Position numbers and translations under genes: made by a program. The notes below the pieces were generated by a model. The model searched no databases and had not been told where the DNA came from. It saw nothing but the letters and a program-made list of their open reading frames with translations. From Glycomyces tritici (GTDB lineage: Bacteria; Actinomycetota; Actinomycetes; Mycobacteriales; Micromonosporaceae), in NCBI RefSeq assembly GCF_030403505.1, contig NZ_JAUEMJ010000009.1, forward strand, positions 173,436 to 237,435: a stretch of 64,000 nucleotides of DNA, written 5' to 3'. Positions within the stretch are counted from its first letter, which is position 1. Each line of letters begins with the position of its first letter. This document shows, piece by piece, positions 23,968 through 34,700 of the stretch.

Positions 23968-23983
23968 CCATATCCTCGTATGG
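23968..23983. promoter_or_regulatory. TetR operator 2
   Basis: CCATA-TCCTCG-TATGG, the second copy of the dyad, 27 bp from the first and closer to the divergent hydrolase gene. The repeated CCATA-N6-TATGG is the expected target of the adjacent TetR. Confidence 0.72.
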
Positions 23984-24018
23984 TTATCGCCGCCTCCCAC
24001 CACACCCTGGGGAACGCC

Positions 24019-25485
24019 ATGTACACCAACGTCATCGCCGCCGCCCTCGCCGCGCTCGCACCCCTCACCGGTCCGCTGCCGCAAGCGCCGAGCCAGGACC
24101 AGACCGACCTCGTCACGGCCGTCGGCGACTACCTCGACGCGAGCTTCGCCGACGCCGGCGTCCCCGGCGCCGCCTACGCGATCCTCAGCGCCGACGGCGA
24201 TGTGAACACCGCCTTCTGGGGCGAGGACGGCGACGGCGAACCGGTCGGCGAGGACACCCCGTTCCTGTGGGGGTCGGTCGCCAAGCCCGTCACCGCCACC
24301 GCCGCCATGACCCTCGTCGAGGACGGCCTGCTCGACCTCGACGAACCGGTCGTCACCTACCTGCCCGACTTCGCCCTCGCCAACACCGCGCACTCCGACC
24401 GCATCACCGTGCGGCACCTGCTCGAGCAGACCTCCGGCATCCCCGAGGGCACCGGCATCACCGACCGCTTCGAGCACCGCGACGACCCCTACGGCGACGC
24501 CGTCGCCGACCTCGCCGACGTCGACCCCATCGCCGAACCGGGCGAGGCCTTCGCATACGCCAGCGCGAATTACGTGGTGGCGGGTGCGGTGGTGGAGGCC
24601 GTGGCGGGGGTGCCGTATGTGGACTACCTGCGGTCGGCGGTGCTGGATCCGTTGGGGATGGATGGGGCGGTGTTGACGGCTGGTGATGCTGCGGGGGTGG
24701 CGGACGGGTTCGCGCCGGTGTTCGGGCGTGCGGCGCGGGTGGAGGCGCGGTTCGATGAGGCGGGTCCGAGTTATGGGTATCTGGGTGGGGACATCGGTGA
24801 TCTGGCGGCGTTCGCGGGTGCGCATCTGGGTCGGGCGGCGGTGCCGGTGGTGTCGGGGGAGTCGTTGGCGCTCATGCATGGGGGTGCGGTCGGGGTGAGC
24901 GATTCGGTCGATTACGGGTTGGGGTGGCGGGTGGATTCGCGGAATGCGGATCTGGGGGTGTCGACGGTGTGGCACACGGGTGCGGCTCCGGGGTTCTCGG
25001 CGGGTGTGCTGTTGCTGCCGGAGTTGGGGAGGGCGTTGGTGGTGGCGCAGAACCGGTATGGGCATTTCGAGGAGGGGGTGTTGATCGGGGCGATGCTGGG
25101 CGCGGTGCGGATTCTGGCGGGGGGTGCGGCCGAGGAGCTCGCGGTCGATCCGCTGTACGTCGGGCTGCTGGCTGGTTTGTCGTTGCTGGTGGTTGCGGCG
25201 GTGGTGTTCGCGGTGTGGTCGGTGGTGCGGGTCGTGAAGCGTGCGGGGTCGGCGCGGGGCGGGGTGCGGGTGGTGGCGGGTGCGGTCTGCTGGGTGTTGG
25301 CGGCGGCGGTGGTGGCGTATGTGTCGTGGGTGGTGGTGCCGGGTTTGGCGCCGAGTCGGGTGTTGTTCTTTTTGCTGGCTCCGGATGTGGCGTGGTTGTT
25401 GACGGTGCTGGGTGTGGTCGGGGTGATTGTGGCGGTGTGTCGGGTGTGGCTGGGTTGGGTGCGTTGGCGGGGTCGTCCTGTGTGA
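24019..25485 (+). CDS. Serine beta-lactamase-fold hydrolase with C-terminal membrane helices
   Basis: A 488-residue class C beta-lactamase/esterase-fold protein. A signal-like N-terminus (about 1-25) leads to the catalytic domain with Ser86 in SVAKP (SxxK), the tyrosine motif YASAN near 179 and WHTGAAPG near 318 (KTG equivalent). From about 375 there are four hydrophobic helices, so the enzyme is anchored and probably faces outside, acting on peptides, esters or cell-wall material. The ATG at 24019 has GGGGAA upstream. Codon wobble changes sharply from C to G near 24,570. The gene is divergent from a TetR gene with two shared operators. Confidence 0.85.
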   Translation: MYTNVIAAALAALAPLTGPLPQAPSQDQTDLVTAVGDYLDASFADAGVPGAAYAILSADGDVNTAFWGEDGDGEPVGEDTPFLWGSVAKPVTATAAMTLVEDGLLDLDEPVVTYLPDFALANTAHSDRITVRHLLEQTSGIPEGTGITDRFEHRDDPYGDAVADLADVDPIAEPGEAFAYASANYVVAGAVVEAVAGVPYVDYLRSAVLDPLGMDGAVLTAGDAAGVADGFAPVFGRAARVEARFDEAGPSYGYLGGDIGDLAAFAGAHLGRAAVPVVSGESLALMHGGAVGVSDSVDYGLGWRVDSRNADLGVSTVWHTGAAPGFSAGVLLLPELGRALVVAQNRYGHFEEGVLIGAMLGAVRILAGGAAEELAVDPLYVGLLAGLSLLVVAAVVFAVWSVVRVVKRAGSARGGVRVVAGAVCWVLAAAVVAYVSWVVVPGLAPSRVLFFLLAPDVAWLLTVLGVVGVIVAVCRVWLGWVRWRGRPV

Positions 25486-25494
25486 GGGGTGGGT

Positions 25495-25528
25495 GAACGG
25501 GGCCGGCGCGGTGGCGTTGGCCCCGTTC
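25495..25528. terminator. Bidirectional terminator hairpin
   Basis: GAACGGGGCC and GGCCCCGTTC form a perfect 10-bp stem between the convergent hydrolase and inhibitor genes. It would serve both strands. Confidence 0.75.
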
Positions 25529-25544
25529 GCTGTCGGTGGGGTGT

Positions 25545-25943
25545 TTAGCCGGCGATCCAGACGCTGAGGGGTTCGAAGCCGCCGAGGTCGGGGATGGAGC
25601 TGGAGCCGGGGACTTGGTAGGGGCCGCCGACGCAGTCGTCGTTGGCGAAGAGTGCGGCGCTTTGGGTGTGGGTGTTGATGGCGGAGTTGACGCGGCCGGC
25701 CCAGCCGTGGTCGACGAGGCTGACGCAGGTGCCGGGTTCGACGAGTGAGCTGACGTTGAATCGTGCGCCGGTGTAGTCGGTGCCTTCGTAGAGGCAGAGG
25801 GCTTCGTAGAGGTTGCAGTCGTCGGCGGTGGTGGTGTCGGGGGCGGCTGCGGCGGGGGTGGCGGTGGCGAGGAGTGCGGTGGCGGTGAGGGCGAGGAGGA
25901 GTGCGGGGGTTCGTTTGCGGGGGTTGGCGGGTCGGGTGTGCAT
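25545..25943 (-). CDS. Secreted peptidase inhibitor I36-like (beta/gamma-crystallin-type) protein
   Basis: A 132-residue exported protein. A Sec signal peptide (about 1-34, with a basic start and cleavage near ATPAAAA) precedes a small Cys-containing domain with LCLYEGTDYTGARFNVSS, the crystallin-like strand pattern of the Streptomyces metalloproteinase-inhibitor family I36. Four Cys residues suggest two disulfides. The ATG at 25943 follows AAGGAG. It probably inhibits proteases or binds surfaces outside the cell. Monocistronic, ending at a bidirectional terminator. Confidence 0.8.
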   Translation of the reverse strand: MHTRPANPRKRTPALLLALTATALLATATPAAAAPDTTTADDCNLYEALCLYEGTDYTGARFNVSSLVEPGTCVSLVDHGWAGRVNSAINTHTQSAALFANDDCVGGPYQVPGSSSIPDLGGFEPLSVWIAG

Positions 25944-26119
25944 GTGGTGGTGCTCCTTGGGTCGCGGGTTGCTTTGGCAGTCAAGCATATCGATGTTTGG
26001 GAGCGGTGTCATTATGTTGGGGCGGGCCGGTTTCGGATGGTTTGGGGACCGGCGGTCTCGCTTGCACGCTCGGTGATCGTGCGGGCTTTTTTACGCACCC
26101 GCAACGGGAGTTCATGCGG

Positions 26120-26138
26120 CCGTTCTTGACGTGAACGG
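26120..26138. promoter_or_regulatory. CCGTTC-N7-GAACGG dyad upstream of urtA
   Basis: A perfect 6-bp dyad whose spacer, TTGACGT, resembles a -35 box. It lies about 150 bases before urtA and is a candidate operator, perhaps for the operon's GntR regulator or a nitrogen regulator. Confidence 0.4.
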
Positions 26139-26161
26139 CGGTGAAACATCGCGACCCTAGC

Positions 26162-26204
26162 TTGGACCCATAGCGGATACGACGCTGTATACGCACCTGT
26201 ACAC
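26162..26204 (+). promoter_or_regulatory. urtA promoter with overlapping CTGTATAC/CTGTACAC repeats
   Basis: TTGGAC (26162-26167) and TGTATA (26186-26191) with an 18-base spacer form a possible promoter. Direct repeats CTGTATAC (26185-26192) and CTGTACAC (26197-26204) cover the -10. GTATAC cores are common in FCD-type GntR operators, so this is the best site for the GntR regulator encoded in the operon. Confidence 0.45.
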
Positions 26205-26286
26205 CGCCGCTGCCTGCGGCGACACCCCTTGCAGGCCCGGTCCCCATCGAGCCGGGACGCACACCCCGCGAAAGGTCGAACACCGC

Positions 26287-27558
26287 ATGCCACAGCGTTT
26301 TACGTTCCCTGCCCGAGACCTCACCCGCACCCTCGCCGCCACCGCGGCCGTGACCGCGCTCGCCCTGACCTCGGCGTGCGGTTCGCGCGCCGGGGAGGAG
26401 ACGGTCGCGGCCGAGTCGTGCGTGGACACCTCCGGCGACACGATCAAGGTCGGCGCCCTCAACTCCCTGTCCGGCACCATGTCCATCTCGGAGACCACGG
26501 TCCGCGACTCGATCTACCTCGCAGTGGACGAGATCAACGCCGCGGGCGGCGTGCAGGGCAAGCAGATCGAGATCGTCGCCGAGGACGGGGCCTCCGAGCC
26601 CACCGTGTTCGCCGAGAAGGCCGAGAAGCTCATCCGCGAGGACTGCGTCGCGGCCGTGTTCGGCGGCTGGACCTCGGCCTCCCGCAAGGCCATGCTCCCG
26701 GTCTTCGAGGACAACGACTCCCTGCTGTACTACCCGGTGCAGTACGAGGGCCTGGAGGCGTCGGAGAACATCTTCTACACCGGGGCGACCACGAACCAGC
26801 AGATCATCCCGGCCCTGGACTACCTCGCCGAGACCGGCGTCAAGTCCCTCTACCTGGTCGGCTCGGACTACGTGTTCCCCCGCACCGCGAACGCGATCAT
26901 CAACGCCTATGCGGCCGACAAGGGCATCGAGATCGTCGGCGAGGACTACGCGCAGCTGGGCTCGGTCGAGTTCTCCACCATCGTGAACCAGGTCGGCGCC
27001 TCGGGCGCCGACGCGGTGTTCAACACCCTCAACGGCGACTCGAACGTCGCGTTCTTCCGCGAGTACGCCAACGTCGGCCTCACCGCAGCGGAGATGCCCG
27101 TCATGAGCGTCTCCATCGCCGAGGAGGAGGTCGGCGGCATCGGCATCGAGAACATCGAAGGCCAGCTGGCGGCCTGGAACTACTACCAGACCATCGAGTC
27201 CCCGGCGAACACCGCGTTCGTGGACGCGTTCAAGGCCGAGTACGGCGCCGAGCGGGTCACCTCCGACCCGATGGAGGCCGCCTACAACTCCGTGTACCTG
27301 TGGGCCGCGACCGCCGAGAAGGCCGGGTCGTTCGACGTCGCCGACATCCAGGCCAGCGCGGACGGGGTCTCGTTCGAGAGTCCTGAGGGGACTGTGGTGA
27401 TCGACGGGGAGAACCACCACGTGACGAAGACGGCGCGGATCGGGGAGATCCGGGCGGACGGGCTGCTGTACACGGTGTGGGAGTCGGCGGGCGCGATCGA
27501 TCCGGACCCGTTCCTGGAGGGCTACGCGTGGGCGTCTGACCTGCAGGTGAGCGAGTAG
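26287..27558 (+). CDS. urtA: Urea ABC transporter substrate-binding lipoprotein UrtA
   Basis: The extracellular urea-binding component of the UrtABCDE importer, 423 residues. A lipoprotein signal peptide ends with LTSAC (Cys31). The mature part is a type I periplasmic-binding fold of the branched-chain amino acid/urea group; hallmark UrtA blocks include IKVGALNSLSGTMSISE, FGGWTSASRKAMLPVFE and LLYYPVQYEGLE. The ATG at 26287 is followed by a basic n-region. It is the first gene of an operon with urtBCDE, a GntR gene and urea degradation genes, the best evidence that the ligand is urea. Wobble use becomes G-rich after about 27,360. Confidence 0.95.
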   Translation: MPQRFTFPARDLTRTLAATAAVTALALTSACGSRAGEETVAAESCVDTSGDTIKVGALNSLSGTMSISETTVRDSIYLAVDEINAAGGVQGKQIEIVAEDGASEPTVFAEKAEKLIREDCVAAVFGGWTSASRKAMLPVFEDNDSLLYYPVQYEGLEASENIFYTGATTNQQIIPALDYLAETGVKSLYLVGSDYVFPRTANAIINAYAADKGIEIVGEDYAQLGSVEFSTIVNQVGASGADAVFNTLNGDSNVAFFREYANVGLTAAEMPVMSVSIAEEEVGGIGIENIEGQLAAWNYYQTIESPANTAFVDAFKAEYGAERVTSDPMEAAYNSVYLWAATAEKAGSFDVADIQASADGVSFESPEGTVVIDGENHHVTKTARIGEIRADGLLYTVWESAGAIDPDPFLEGYAWASDLQVSE

Positions 27559-27586
27559 TCGTGCGGGCGATCGGGAGGGAGACACC

Positions 27587-28471
27587 ATGGACCTGTTGGT
27601 AGGGCAGTTGTTCACCGGGTTGAGCACCGGTTCGATCCTGCTGCTGGCGGCGCTGGGCCTGTCGCTCACGTTCGGTCAGATGGGCGTGATCAACATGGCG
27701 CACGGCGAGTTCATCATGGCGGGCTGCTATACGGCGTACGTGGTGCAGCAGGCCGTGGGGGACGCCGGGTTGTCCCTCCTGATCGCCCTGCCCGTCGGCT
27801 TCCTGGTCGGCGGTGCGATGGGCCTGGTCCTGGAGTGGCTGCTGATCCGGCACCTGTACCACCGGCCGCTGGACACGCTGCTGGTGACGTTCGGTGTGGG
27901 TCTGGTGCTGCAGCAGGTGGCGCGGGATGTGTTCGGTGCTCCGGCGGTGAACGTGACGGTGCCGCAGTTCCTGCGCGGCGGTGTCGATCTGCTGGGTACG
28001 GCGGTGCCGAAGACGCGGTTGTTCATTCTGGCGCTGGCGGTGGTCGCCGTGGCGGTGGTGGCGCTGGTGCTGCGGTTCACGGCGGCGGGCCGGCGGATCC
28101 GCGCGGTCGTGGGGAACCGGGACTTGGCGGAGACGGCGGGGATCTCCTCTCGGGCGGTGGATGCGGGGACGTTCTTCATCGGCTCGGGTCTGGCCGGTGT
28201 GGCGGGGGTGGCGTTGACGCTGATCGGGTCGACGAGTCCAACCACGGGGCAGTCGTATCTGGTGGACGCGTTCCTGGTGGTGGTCGCGGGCGGGATGGGC
28301 CGGATCAAGGGCGCCGTGGTCGCGGCGGTCGCGCTGGGGACGTTCCAGGCCGTGTTCGAGACGTATTCGACGGCGTCGCTGGCGAAGGTCGGCGTGTTCG
28401 TCGTCATCGTCGTCTTCTTGCAGCTGCGCCCGCAGGGGTTGTTCACGCTGCGGACCAGGAGTCTGGCATGA
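27587..28471 (+). CDS. urtB: Urea ABC transporter permease UrtB
   Basis: Membrane permease of the urea importer, 294 residues, LivH-like, with about eight hydrophobic segments. The N-terminus GLSLTFGQMGVINMAHGEF is the conserved LivH/UrtB signature, and RIRAVVGNRDLAETAGI marks the cytoplasmic coupling loop. GGGAGG lies ahead of the ATG at 27587. The stop overlaps the urtC start by four bases (ATGA), so the two permeases are translationally coupled. Confidence 0.95.
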   Translation: MDLLVGQLFTGLSTGSILLLAALGLSLTFGQMGVINMAHGEFIMAGCYTAYVVQQAVGDAGLSLLIALPVGFLVGGAMGLVLEWLLIRHLYHRPLDTLLVTFGVGLVLQQVARDVFGAPAVNVTVPQFLRGGVDLLGTAVPKTRLFILALAVVAVAVVALVLRFTAAGRRIRAVVGNRDLAETAGISSRAVDAGTFFIGSGLAGVAGVALTLIGSTSPTTGQSYLVDAFLVVVAGGMGRIKGAVVAAVALGTFQAVFETYSTASLAKVGVFVVIVVFLQLRPQGLFTLRTRSLA

Positions 28472-29544
28472 GCAAGTTCCTTTCGACGCGGGCGGGCACG
28501 TGGGCGGGGTTCGGTGCCGCGGCGCTGGTCCTGTTCGGTGCGGCGCCGCTGCTGCTGTCGGGGTTCCGGTTGGGGCTGCTGGCGCAGTTCCTGTGCTACG
28601 CGATCGTGGCGGTGGGCATCGGCCTGGCCTGGGGGCGCGGCGGGATGCTGACCTTGGGGCAGGGCGTGTTCTTCGGCATGGGCGCCTACTTGATGGCGAT
28701 GCACATGAAGATGGCCGACGCCGAGTTCCGGAACGGTGCCGGGGCGGTGCCGGACTTCATGGAGCTGGCCGGGATCCGGGAGCTGCCGGCGTACTGGGTG
28801 CCGTTCGCGTCGCCGGTGTTCACGATCGCGATGATCCTGGTGCTGCCCACCGCGTTCGCGGTGCTGCTGGGGTTCGCGGTGTTCAAGCGGCGCGTCAAGG
28901 GCGCCTACTTCGCGATCCTGTCCCAGGCCCTGGCGGGGGCGTTCGCGATCCTGCTCATCGGGCAGCAGTCGATGGGCGGGTTCAACGGGATGTCGCGGTT
29001 CCGGTACTTCTTCGGGTACAACCTCGACGACCCGGTCAACGAGCAGATGCTGTACTTCATCGCCGCCGGGGTGCTGCTGGTCGTCGTGGCGGTCGCGCTG
29101 CAGCTGCGGCGCTCCCGGTACGGGGAGCTGCTCGTCGCGGTCCGCGACGCCGAGGAGCGGGTCCGGTTCCTGGGGTACGACGCGGCGAACATCAAGGTGG
29201 TCGCGTACGCGGCGGCGGCGTTGTTCGCCGCCGTGGCCGGTGCGATCTTCGTGCCCGTGGTGGGGATCATCTCCCCGGCGAGCATCGGCATCGTGCCGTC
29301 CATCATGTTCATCCTCGGTGTCGCCATCGGCGGCCGCGCGAGCCTGGTCGGGCCCGTGGTCGGCGCATTGGCCGTCGCGTGGGCGCAGACCGCGCTCTCG
29401 GAGCAGTTCCCCTCGGCGTGGACGTACGCGCAGGGGCTGCTGTTCATCGTCGTCATCGCCCTGCTCCCCGGCGGGATCGCCTCGATCGCCGCCGCCACCA
29501 AGCGGTTCCGGAAGGAACCGGTCACCGCGGAGGCACCAGCATGA
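28468..29544 (+). CDS. urtC: Urea ABC transporter permease UrtC
   Basis: Second permease, 358 residues, LivM-like, with about nine helices. Diagnostic UrtC segments are GLAWGRGGMLTLGQGVFFGMGAY (about 50-70), the long periplasmic insertion around DFMELAGIRELPAYWVPF, and coupling loop RDAEERVRFLGYD. The ATG at 28468 overlaps the urtB stop, and its own stop overlaps the urtD start in the same ATGA manner. Confidence 0.95.
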   Translation: MSKFLSTRAGTWAGFGAAALVLFGAAPLLLSGFRLGLLAQFLCYAIVAVGIGLAWGRGGMLTLGQGVFFGMGAYLMAMHMKMADAEFRNGAGAVPDFMELAGIRELPAYWVPFASPVFTIAMILVLPTAFAVLLGFAVFKRRVKGAYFAILSQALAGAFAILLIGQQSMGGFNGMSRFRYFFGYNLDDPVNEQMLYFIAAGVLLVVVAVALQLRRSRYGELLVAVRDAEERVRFLGYDAANIKVVAYAAAALFAAVAGAIFVPVVGIISPASIGIVPSIMFILGVAIGGRASLVGPVVGALAVAWAQTALSEQFPSAWTYAQGLLFIVVIALLPGGIASIAAATKRFRKEPVTAEAPA

Positions 29545-30288
29545 ACTCGCACGCACTCACTTGCACCGGCATCACCGTCGACTTCGACGGGTTCCGGGCC
29601 GTCGACGGGGTCGACCTGACCCTGGACCGCGGGGAGGTCCACTTCCTCATCGGCCCCAACGGGGCCGGGAAGACCACCCTGGTGGACGCCGTCACCGGGC
29701 TCGCGAAGTACTCGGGTTCGGTCGTCAAGGACGGCGTAGAGCTGCGCGGCAGGAAGGTCCACCACATCGCCCGCCGCGGCATCGGCCGCACCTTCCAGAC
29801 CGCCACCGTGTTCGAGCAGCTCACCGTCGCGCAGAACCTCGACATCGCCGCCGGTGCCGGGCGCTCCCCGTGGAGCCTCCTGCGGCGCCGCAAGGCCCTG
29901 CCCGACCAGGTGGTCGCCGTCATGGAGCAGATCGGCCTGGCCGGCCACGCCCAGACGCCCGCGGGCATCCTCGCGCACGGCCAGAAGCAGTGGCTGGAGA
30001 TCGGGATGCTCCTCGTCGGCGACGCCGACGTCCTCCTCCTCGACGAGCCGATCGCCGGCATGGGCCACGAGGAGCGCGACACCACCGGGCGGCTGCTGCA
30101 CGCCATCGCCGAAACCCGCGCCGTGGCCGTGGTGGAGCACGACATGGACTTCATGCGCGCCTTCGCGTCCCGCGTCACCGTCCTCCACGCCGGCCGCGTG
30201 CTGGCCGCCGGCTCGGTGGACGAGGTCGCGAACGACCCCCGCGTCCAGGAGGTCTACCTGGGCGCCGCCAACGAGCAGGAGACCATCG

Positions 30289-30305
<17 letters not shown>
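29541..30305 (+). CDS. urtD: Urea ABC transporter ATPase UrtD
   Basis: One of two ATPases energising urea import, 254 residues, LivG-like. Walker A is GPNGAGKTT (about 37-45), Q-loop GRTFQTATVFEQLTV, signature LAHGQKQWLEIGMLL in the variant form typical of UrtD, Walker B VLLLDEPIAGM, and H-loop VVEHDMDF. Begins within the urtC stop and ends overlapping the urtE start. Confidence 0.95.
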
Positions 30306-30977
<672 letters not shown>

Positions 30978-30981
<4 letters not shown>

Positions 30982-31688
30982 GCGGTTTCACGGCACTGCC
31001 CGAGATGGACGGTCCGCTGGCGGGGCGCGTGTACGTGGCGCTGCGGGCGGACTTGATGGCGGGGCGGTACGAGCCGGGGAAGCGGTTGGGCGAGGAGCGG
31101 CTGGCCGGGAACTACGGGGTGTCGCGCACGCCGGTGCGGGAGGCGCTGAGCCGCCTGGCCGCCGACGGGCTCGTGTCCCGCGAGGTCGACGGCCTGTACC
31201 CGTACCGGCCCCGGATCGATCAGCTCAACGACTTGTACGAGGTGCGGCTCACGCTGGAGCTGCGGGGGCTGGCGCGGGCGGCGGCGGACCCGGAGGTCCG
31301 CCATGACGCGGATCTGCTGGGGCCGGAGCTGGAGCGGTGGTACCGGTTGCGGGACGCCCCGCCGGGCCCGGACGCGGGGTTCGTGGAGTCCGATGAGCGC
31401 TACCACCTGACGCTGCTGGCGGCGTCGGGGAATCCGCAGTTGGCCGAGTCGCTGCAGGCGGTGAACAACCGGATCCGGCCGGCGCGGATGTTCGACTACT
31501 TCACCGCCGAGCGGATGGCCGACACCATCGCCGAGCACATCCAGATCGCCGAAGGCGCCCTCGAGGGGCGGTACGAGGAGGCCACGCAGGTCCTCACCCG
31601 CCACATCGAGACGTCGCGGCAGATCGTCGTCGGCCGAGCCGAGGCCGCCCTGACGTGGGCGCACCTGGCGAACGCCGTCCGCCCCTGA
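30978..31688 (+). CDS. GntR family regulator (FCD subgroup) of the urea operon
   Basis: A 236-residue regulator: a winged HTH at about 15-75 (RLGEERLAGNYGVSRTPVREALSRL) and an all-helical FCD effector domain (about 90-220) with metal/ligand-type residues in ESDERYHLTLLAASGN and EHIQIAEGALEG. Overlapping urtE by four bases, it is an embedded member of the operon and is expected to sense urea, allophanate or a related metabolite and control the promoter upstream of urtA. Similar regulators accompany urea carboxylase genes in other bacteria. Confidence 0.88.
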
Positions 31689-31725
31689 CCTCCCCCCTTT
31701 TTTCCTTTTGAGAGCGAGACCTGTC

Positions 31726-34700
31726 GTGTTCGACCGCATCCTCATCGCCAACCGCGGCGAGATCTCCCGGCGCATCACCCGCACCGCCCACCGGCTCGGC
31801 ATCCGCACGGTCGCCGTCTACTCCGACGTCGACGCGGCCTCGCTGCATGTGCGGGACGCGGACGAGGCGGTGTGCGTGGGCCCGGCCGCGCCGGCCGAGT
31901 CGTATCTGAACGTGGACGCGATCTTGTCCGCGGCGAAGGACACCGGCGCGCAGGCCGTGCACCCGGGGTACGGGTTCCTGGCCGAGAACGCGGCGTTCGC
32001 GCGCCGCTGCGCCGAAGCCGGACTCGTGTTCATCGGCCCCACCCCGGGCCAGTTGGAGCTGTTCGGCGACAAGGTCACCGCGCGCGAGGCCGCCGCCGCG
32101 GCGGGGGTGCCGCTCGCGGCCGGCACCGCCGCGCTCCCCACGGTGGAGGACGCGCTCGACGCGGCGGCCCAGGTGGGGTACCCGGTGATCGTGAAGGCCT
32201 CCGCGGGCGGGGGCGGGATCGGCATGCGCGTCGCCGAGGACGCGGCGGGCCTGGCCGACGTGTTCGCCACCGTCAAGCGCCTGGCCGCCGACAACTTCGG
32301 GGACGACGCGGTCTACCTGGAACGGTACGTGCGCCGCGCCCGGCACGTGGAGGTGCAGGTCTTCGGCGACGGGGCCGGGCGGGTCGTGAGCCTGGCCGAC
32401 CGCGACTGCACACTGCAGCGGCGCCACCAGAAGGTCATCGAGGAGGCCCCCGCCCCCGGCCTGCCCGACCGGGTGCGCGAGCAGATGCACGCCGCCGCCC
32501 GGGCCCTGGCGGCCTCGGCCGCGTACCAGTCCGCGGGGACCGTCGAGTTCATCTACGACGCCGAACGCGAGGAAGCGTCCTTCCTGGAGTTCAACACGCG
32601 CCTCCAGGTCGAGCACCCCGTGACCGAGCAGATCCTCGGCATCGACCTCGTGGAGTGGATGATCCGCGCCGCCGCCGGCGACACCGCGTTCCTCGAAGGG
32701 CTGCCCGACGCCGGGCCGCCCGTGCGCGGCGCCGCCGTCGAAGCGCGCGTCTACGCCGAAGACCCCGCCCGCGACCACCTCCCCTCCGCGGGGCTCCTCA
32801 CCTGCGTCGACCTCCCCGAGGACGCCCGGGTCGACACGTGGATCCAGCGGGGCCTGGACGTCCCGGCGACCTACGACCCGATGCTCGCCAAGATCATCAC
32901 CCACGCCGGCACCCGCGACGGCGCCTGGGCCGGCCTCGCGAAAGCCCTGGGGGCGACCAGGATCGAAGGCGTCCACACCAACCTCGGGCAGCTGCGCGCC
33001 GCCGCCGCCGACGAGCGCGTCGCCCGAGTGCGGCACGACACCGGGACCGTGGCCACCATCCGCGACACCTCCCCGCGCATCGACGTCCTGACCGCCGGGG
33101 TCCTCACCACCGTCCAGGACTTCCCCGGCCGCATCGGCCACTGGCAGGTCGGCGTCCCCCCGTCGGGGCCCATGGACGACTACTCGTTCCGGCTCGGCAA
33201 CCGCGCCCTCGGCAACCCCGAAGGCGCCCCCGGCCTCGAATGCACCATCACCGGACCCACCCTCCGGTTTTCCACGGCCGCAACGGTATGCGTCACCGGC
33301 GCGCCCGCACCGGTCACCCTCGACGGTGCGCCCGTCCCGCAGTGGGAACCCCTCGACGTGCCCGCCGGGGGCGTCCTCGCCGTCGGCGCCGTCCACGACG
33401 CCGGCGCCCGCACCTACGTGCTCTTCCGCGGCGGCCTCGACGTCCCCACGTTCCTCGGCTCCGCCTCGACCTTCCCGCCCGGGCGCATCGGCGGCTACAC
33501 CGGCGACCAGCTCCGCACCGGCGACCGCCTCCTCCCCGGCGCCCCCGCAGGCGACCCCGCCGGGCCCGTACCCGCAGCCGAACGGCCCGCCTTCGGCCAC
33601 ACCTGGGACCTCGCCGTCACCCCCGGGCCGCAGCCGGCCCCGCACTACTTCACCACCGCCGACATGGAGCGGATCTACGCCGCCGACTGGAGCGTCCAAG
33701 TCCACGCCGGACGATCCGGGGTGCGCCTGGACGGGCCCCGACCCGGGTGGGCGCGCACCGACGGCGGCGAAGCCGGACTCCACCCCTCCAACCTGCACGA
33801 CAACCCCTACTCGGTCGGCACGGTCAACTTCACCGGCGACACCCCCGCACTCCTGGGCCCCGACGGGCCCAGCCTCGGCGGGTTCGCGTGCCCGTTCACC
33901 GTGACCACCTCGGACCGGTGGAAGCTCGGGCAGCTGCGCCCGGGCGACACCGTCCGCTTCATCCCCGTCGCCGAAGCCGAGGCCGACCGGCTCCGCGCCC
34001 ACCCCGTCGCCGCACCCGTCCCCCTCGTCAACGCCGCCGCCGACGACGCGACACTCGCCGCCGTCGAACCCGACGGCGACCGCCCCGCCGTCGCCTACCG
34101 CCGCGCCGGCGACGACGCGATCCTCCTCGAATACGGGCCCATGCACCTGGACCTGGGCCTGCGCATGCGCGTCGGCGCGCTCATGGACGCCCTCGGGGCC
34201 GCGGCCCCGCCCGGCCTCATCGACACCACCCCCGGCGTCCGCTCCCTCCACCTGCACGTCGACCCCGACGTCCTCCCCATCCGGTCACTGACCGGGCTCC
34301 TGGTCGAACTCGAGCAGGACCTGCCCGACATCAACGACATGACCGTGCCCTCCCGCGAAGTGCGCCTCCCGATCTCCTGGAACGACGCCGTCGTCGACGA
34401 GGCCATCGCCCGCTACGCCACCAACGTCCGCGACGACGCCCTCTTCAACCCCTCCAACATCGAGTTCATCCGCCGCATCAACGGCCTCGACGCCATCGAA
34501 GACGTCGCGAACATCGCCACCAGCGCCGAATGGCTCGTCCTGGGACTGGGCGACGTCTACCTCGGCGCGCCCGCCGCCGTCCCGGTCGACCCCCGGCACC
34601 GGCTCGTCACCACCAAGTACAACCCCGCCCGCACCTGGACCGCCGAAGGCACCGTCGGCATCGGCGGCTCCTACATGTGCATCTACGGCATGGACTCGCC

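Larger units (their letters stand above)
25944..26286. other. 343-base intergenic region upstream of the urea operon
   Basis: No gene seen. It separates the divergent inhibitor and urtA genes and carries a dyad with a TTGACG core (26120-26138), a perfect GAAAC word (26143-26147) that resembles half of a GlnR box, a promoter with overlapping direct repeats (26162-26204), and a small CCCGG/CCGGG hairpin near 26237-26257. No ykkC/guanidine riboswitch consensus was recognised. Confidence 0.6.

Noticed and set aside
25944..26286. Possible guanidine-I (ykkC) riboswitch before the urea operon
   Set aside because: Looked for the conserved ykkC core and stem arrangement; only scattered resemblance, no convincing consensus.
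31594..34257. 887-codon minus-strand frame inside urea carboxylase
   Set aside because: Gly/Val/Asp-rich low-complexity shadow; the sense strand has full biotin carboxylase motifs.
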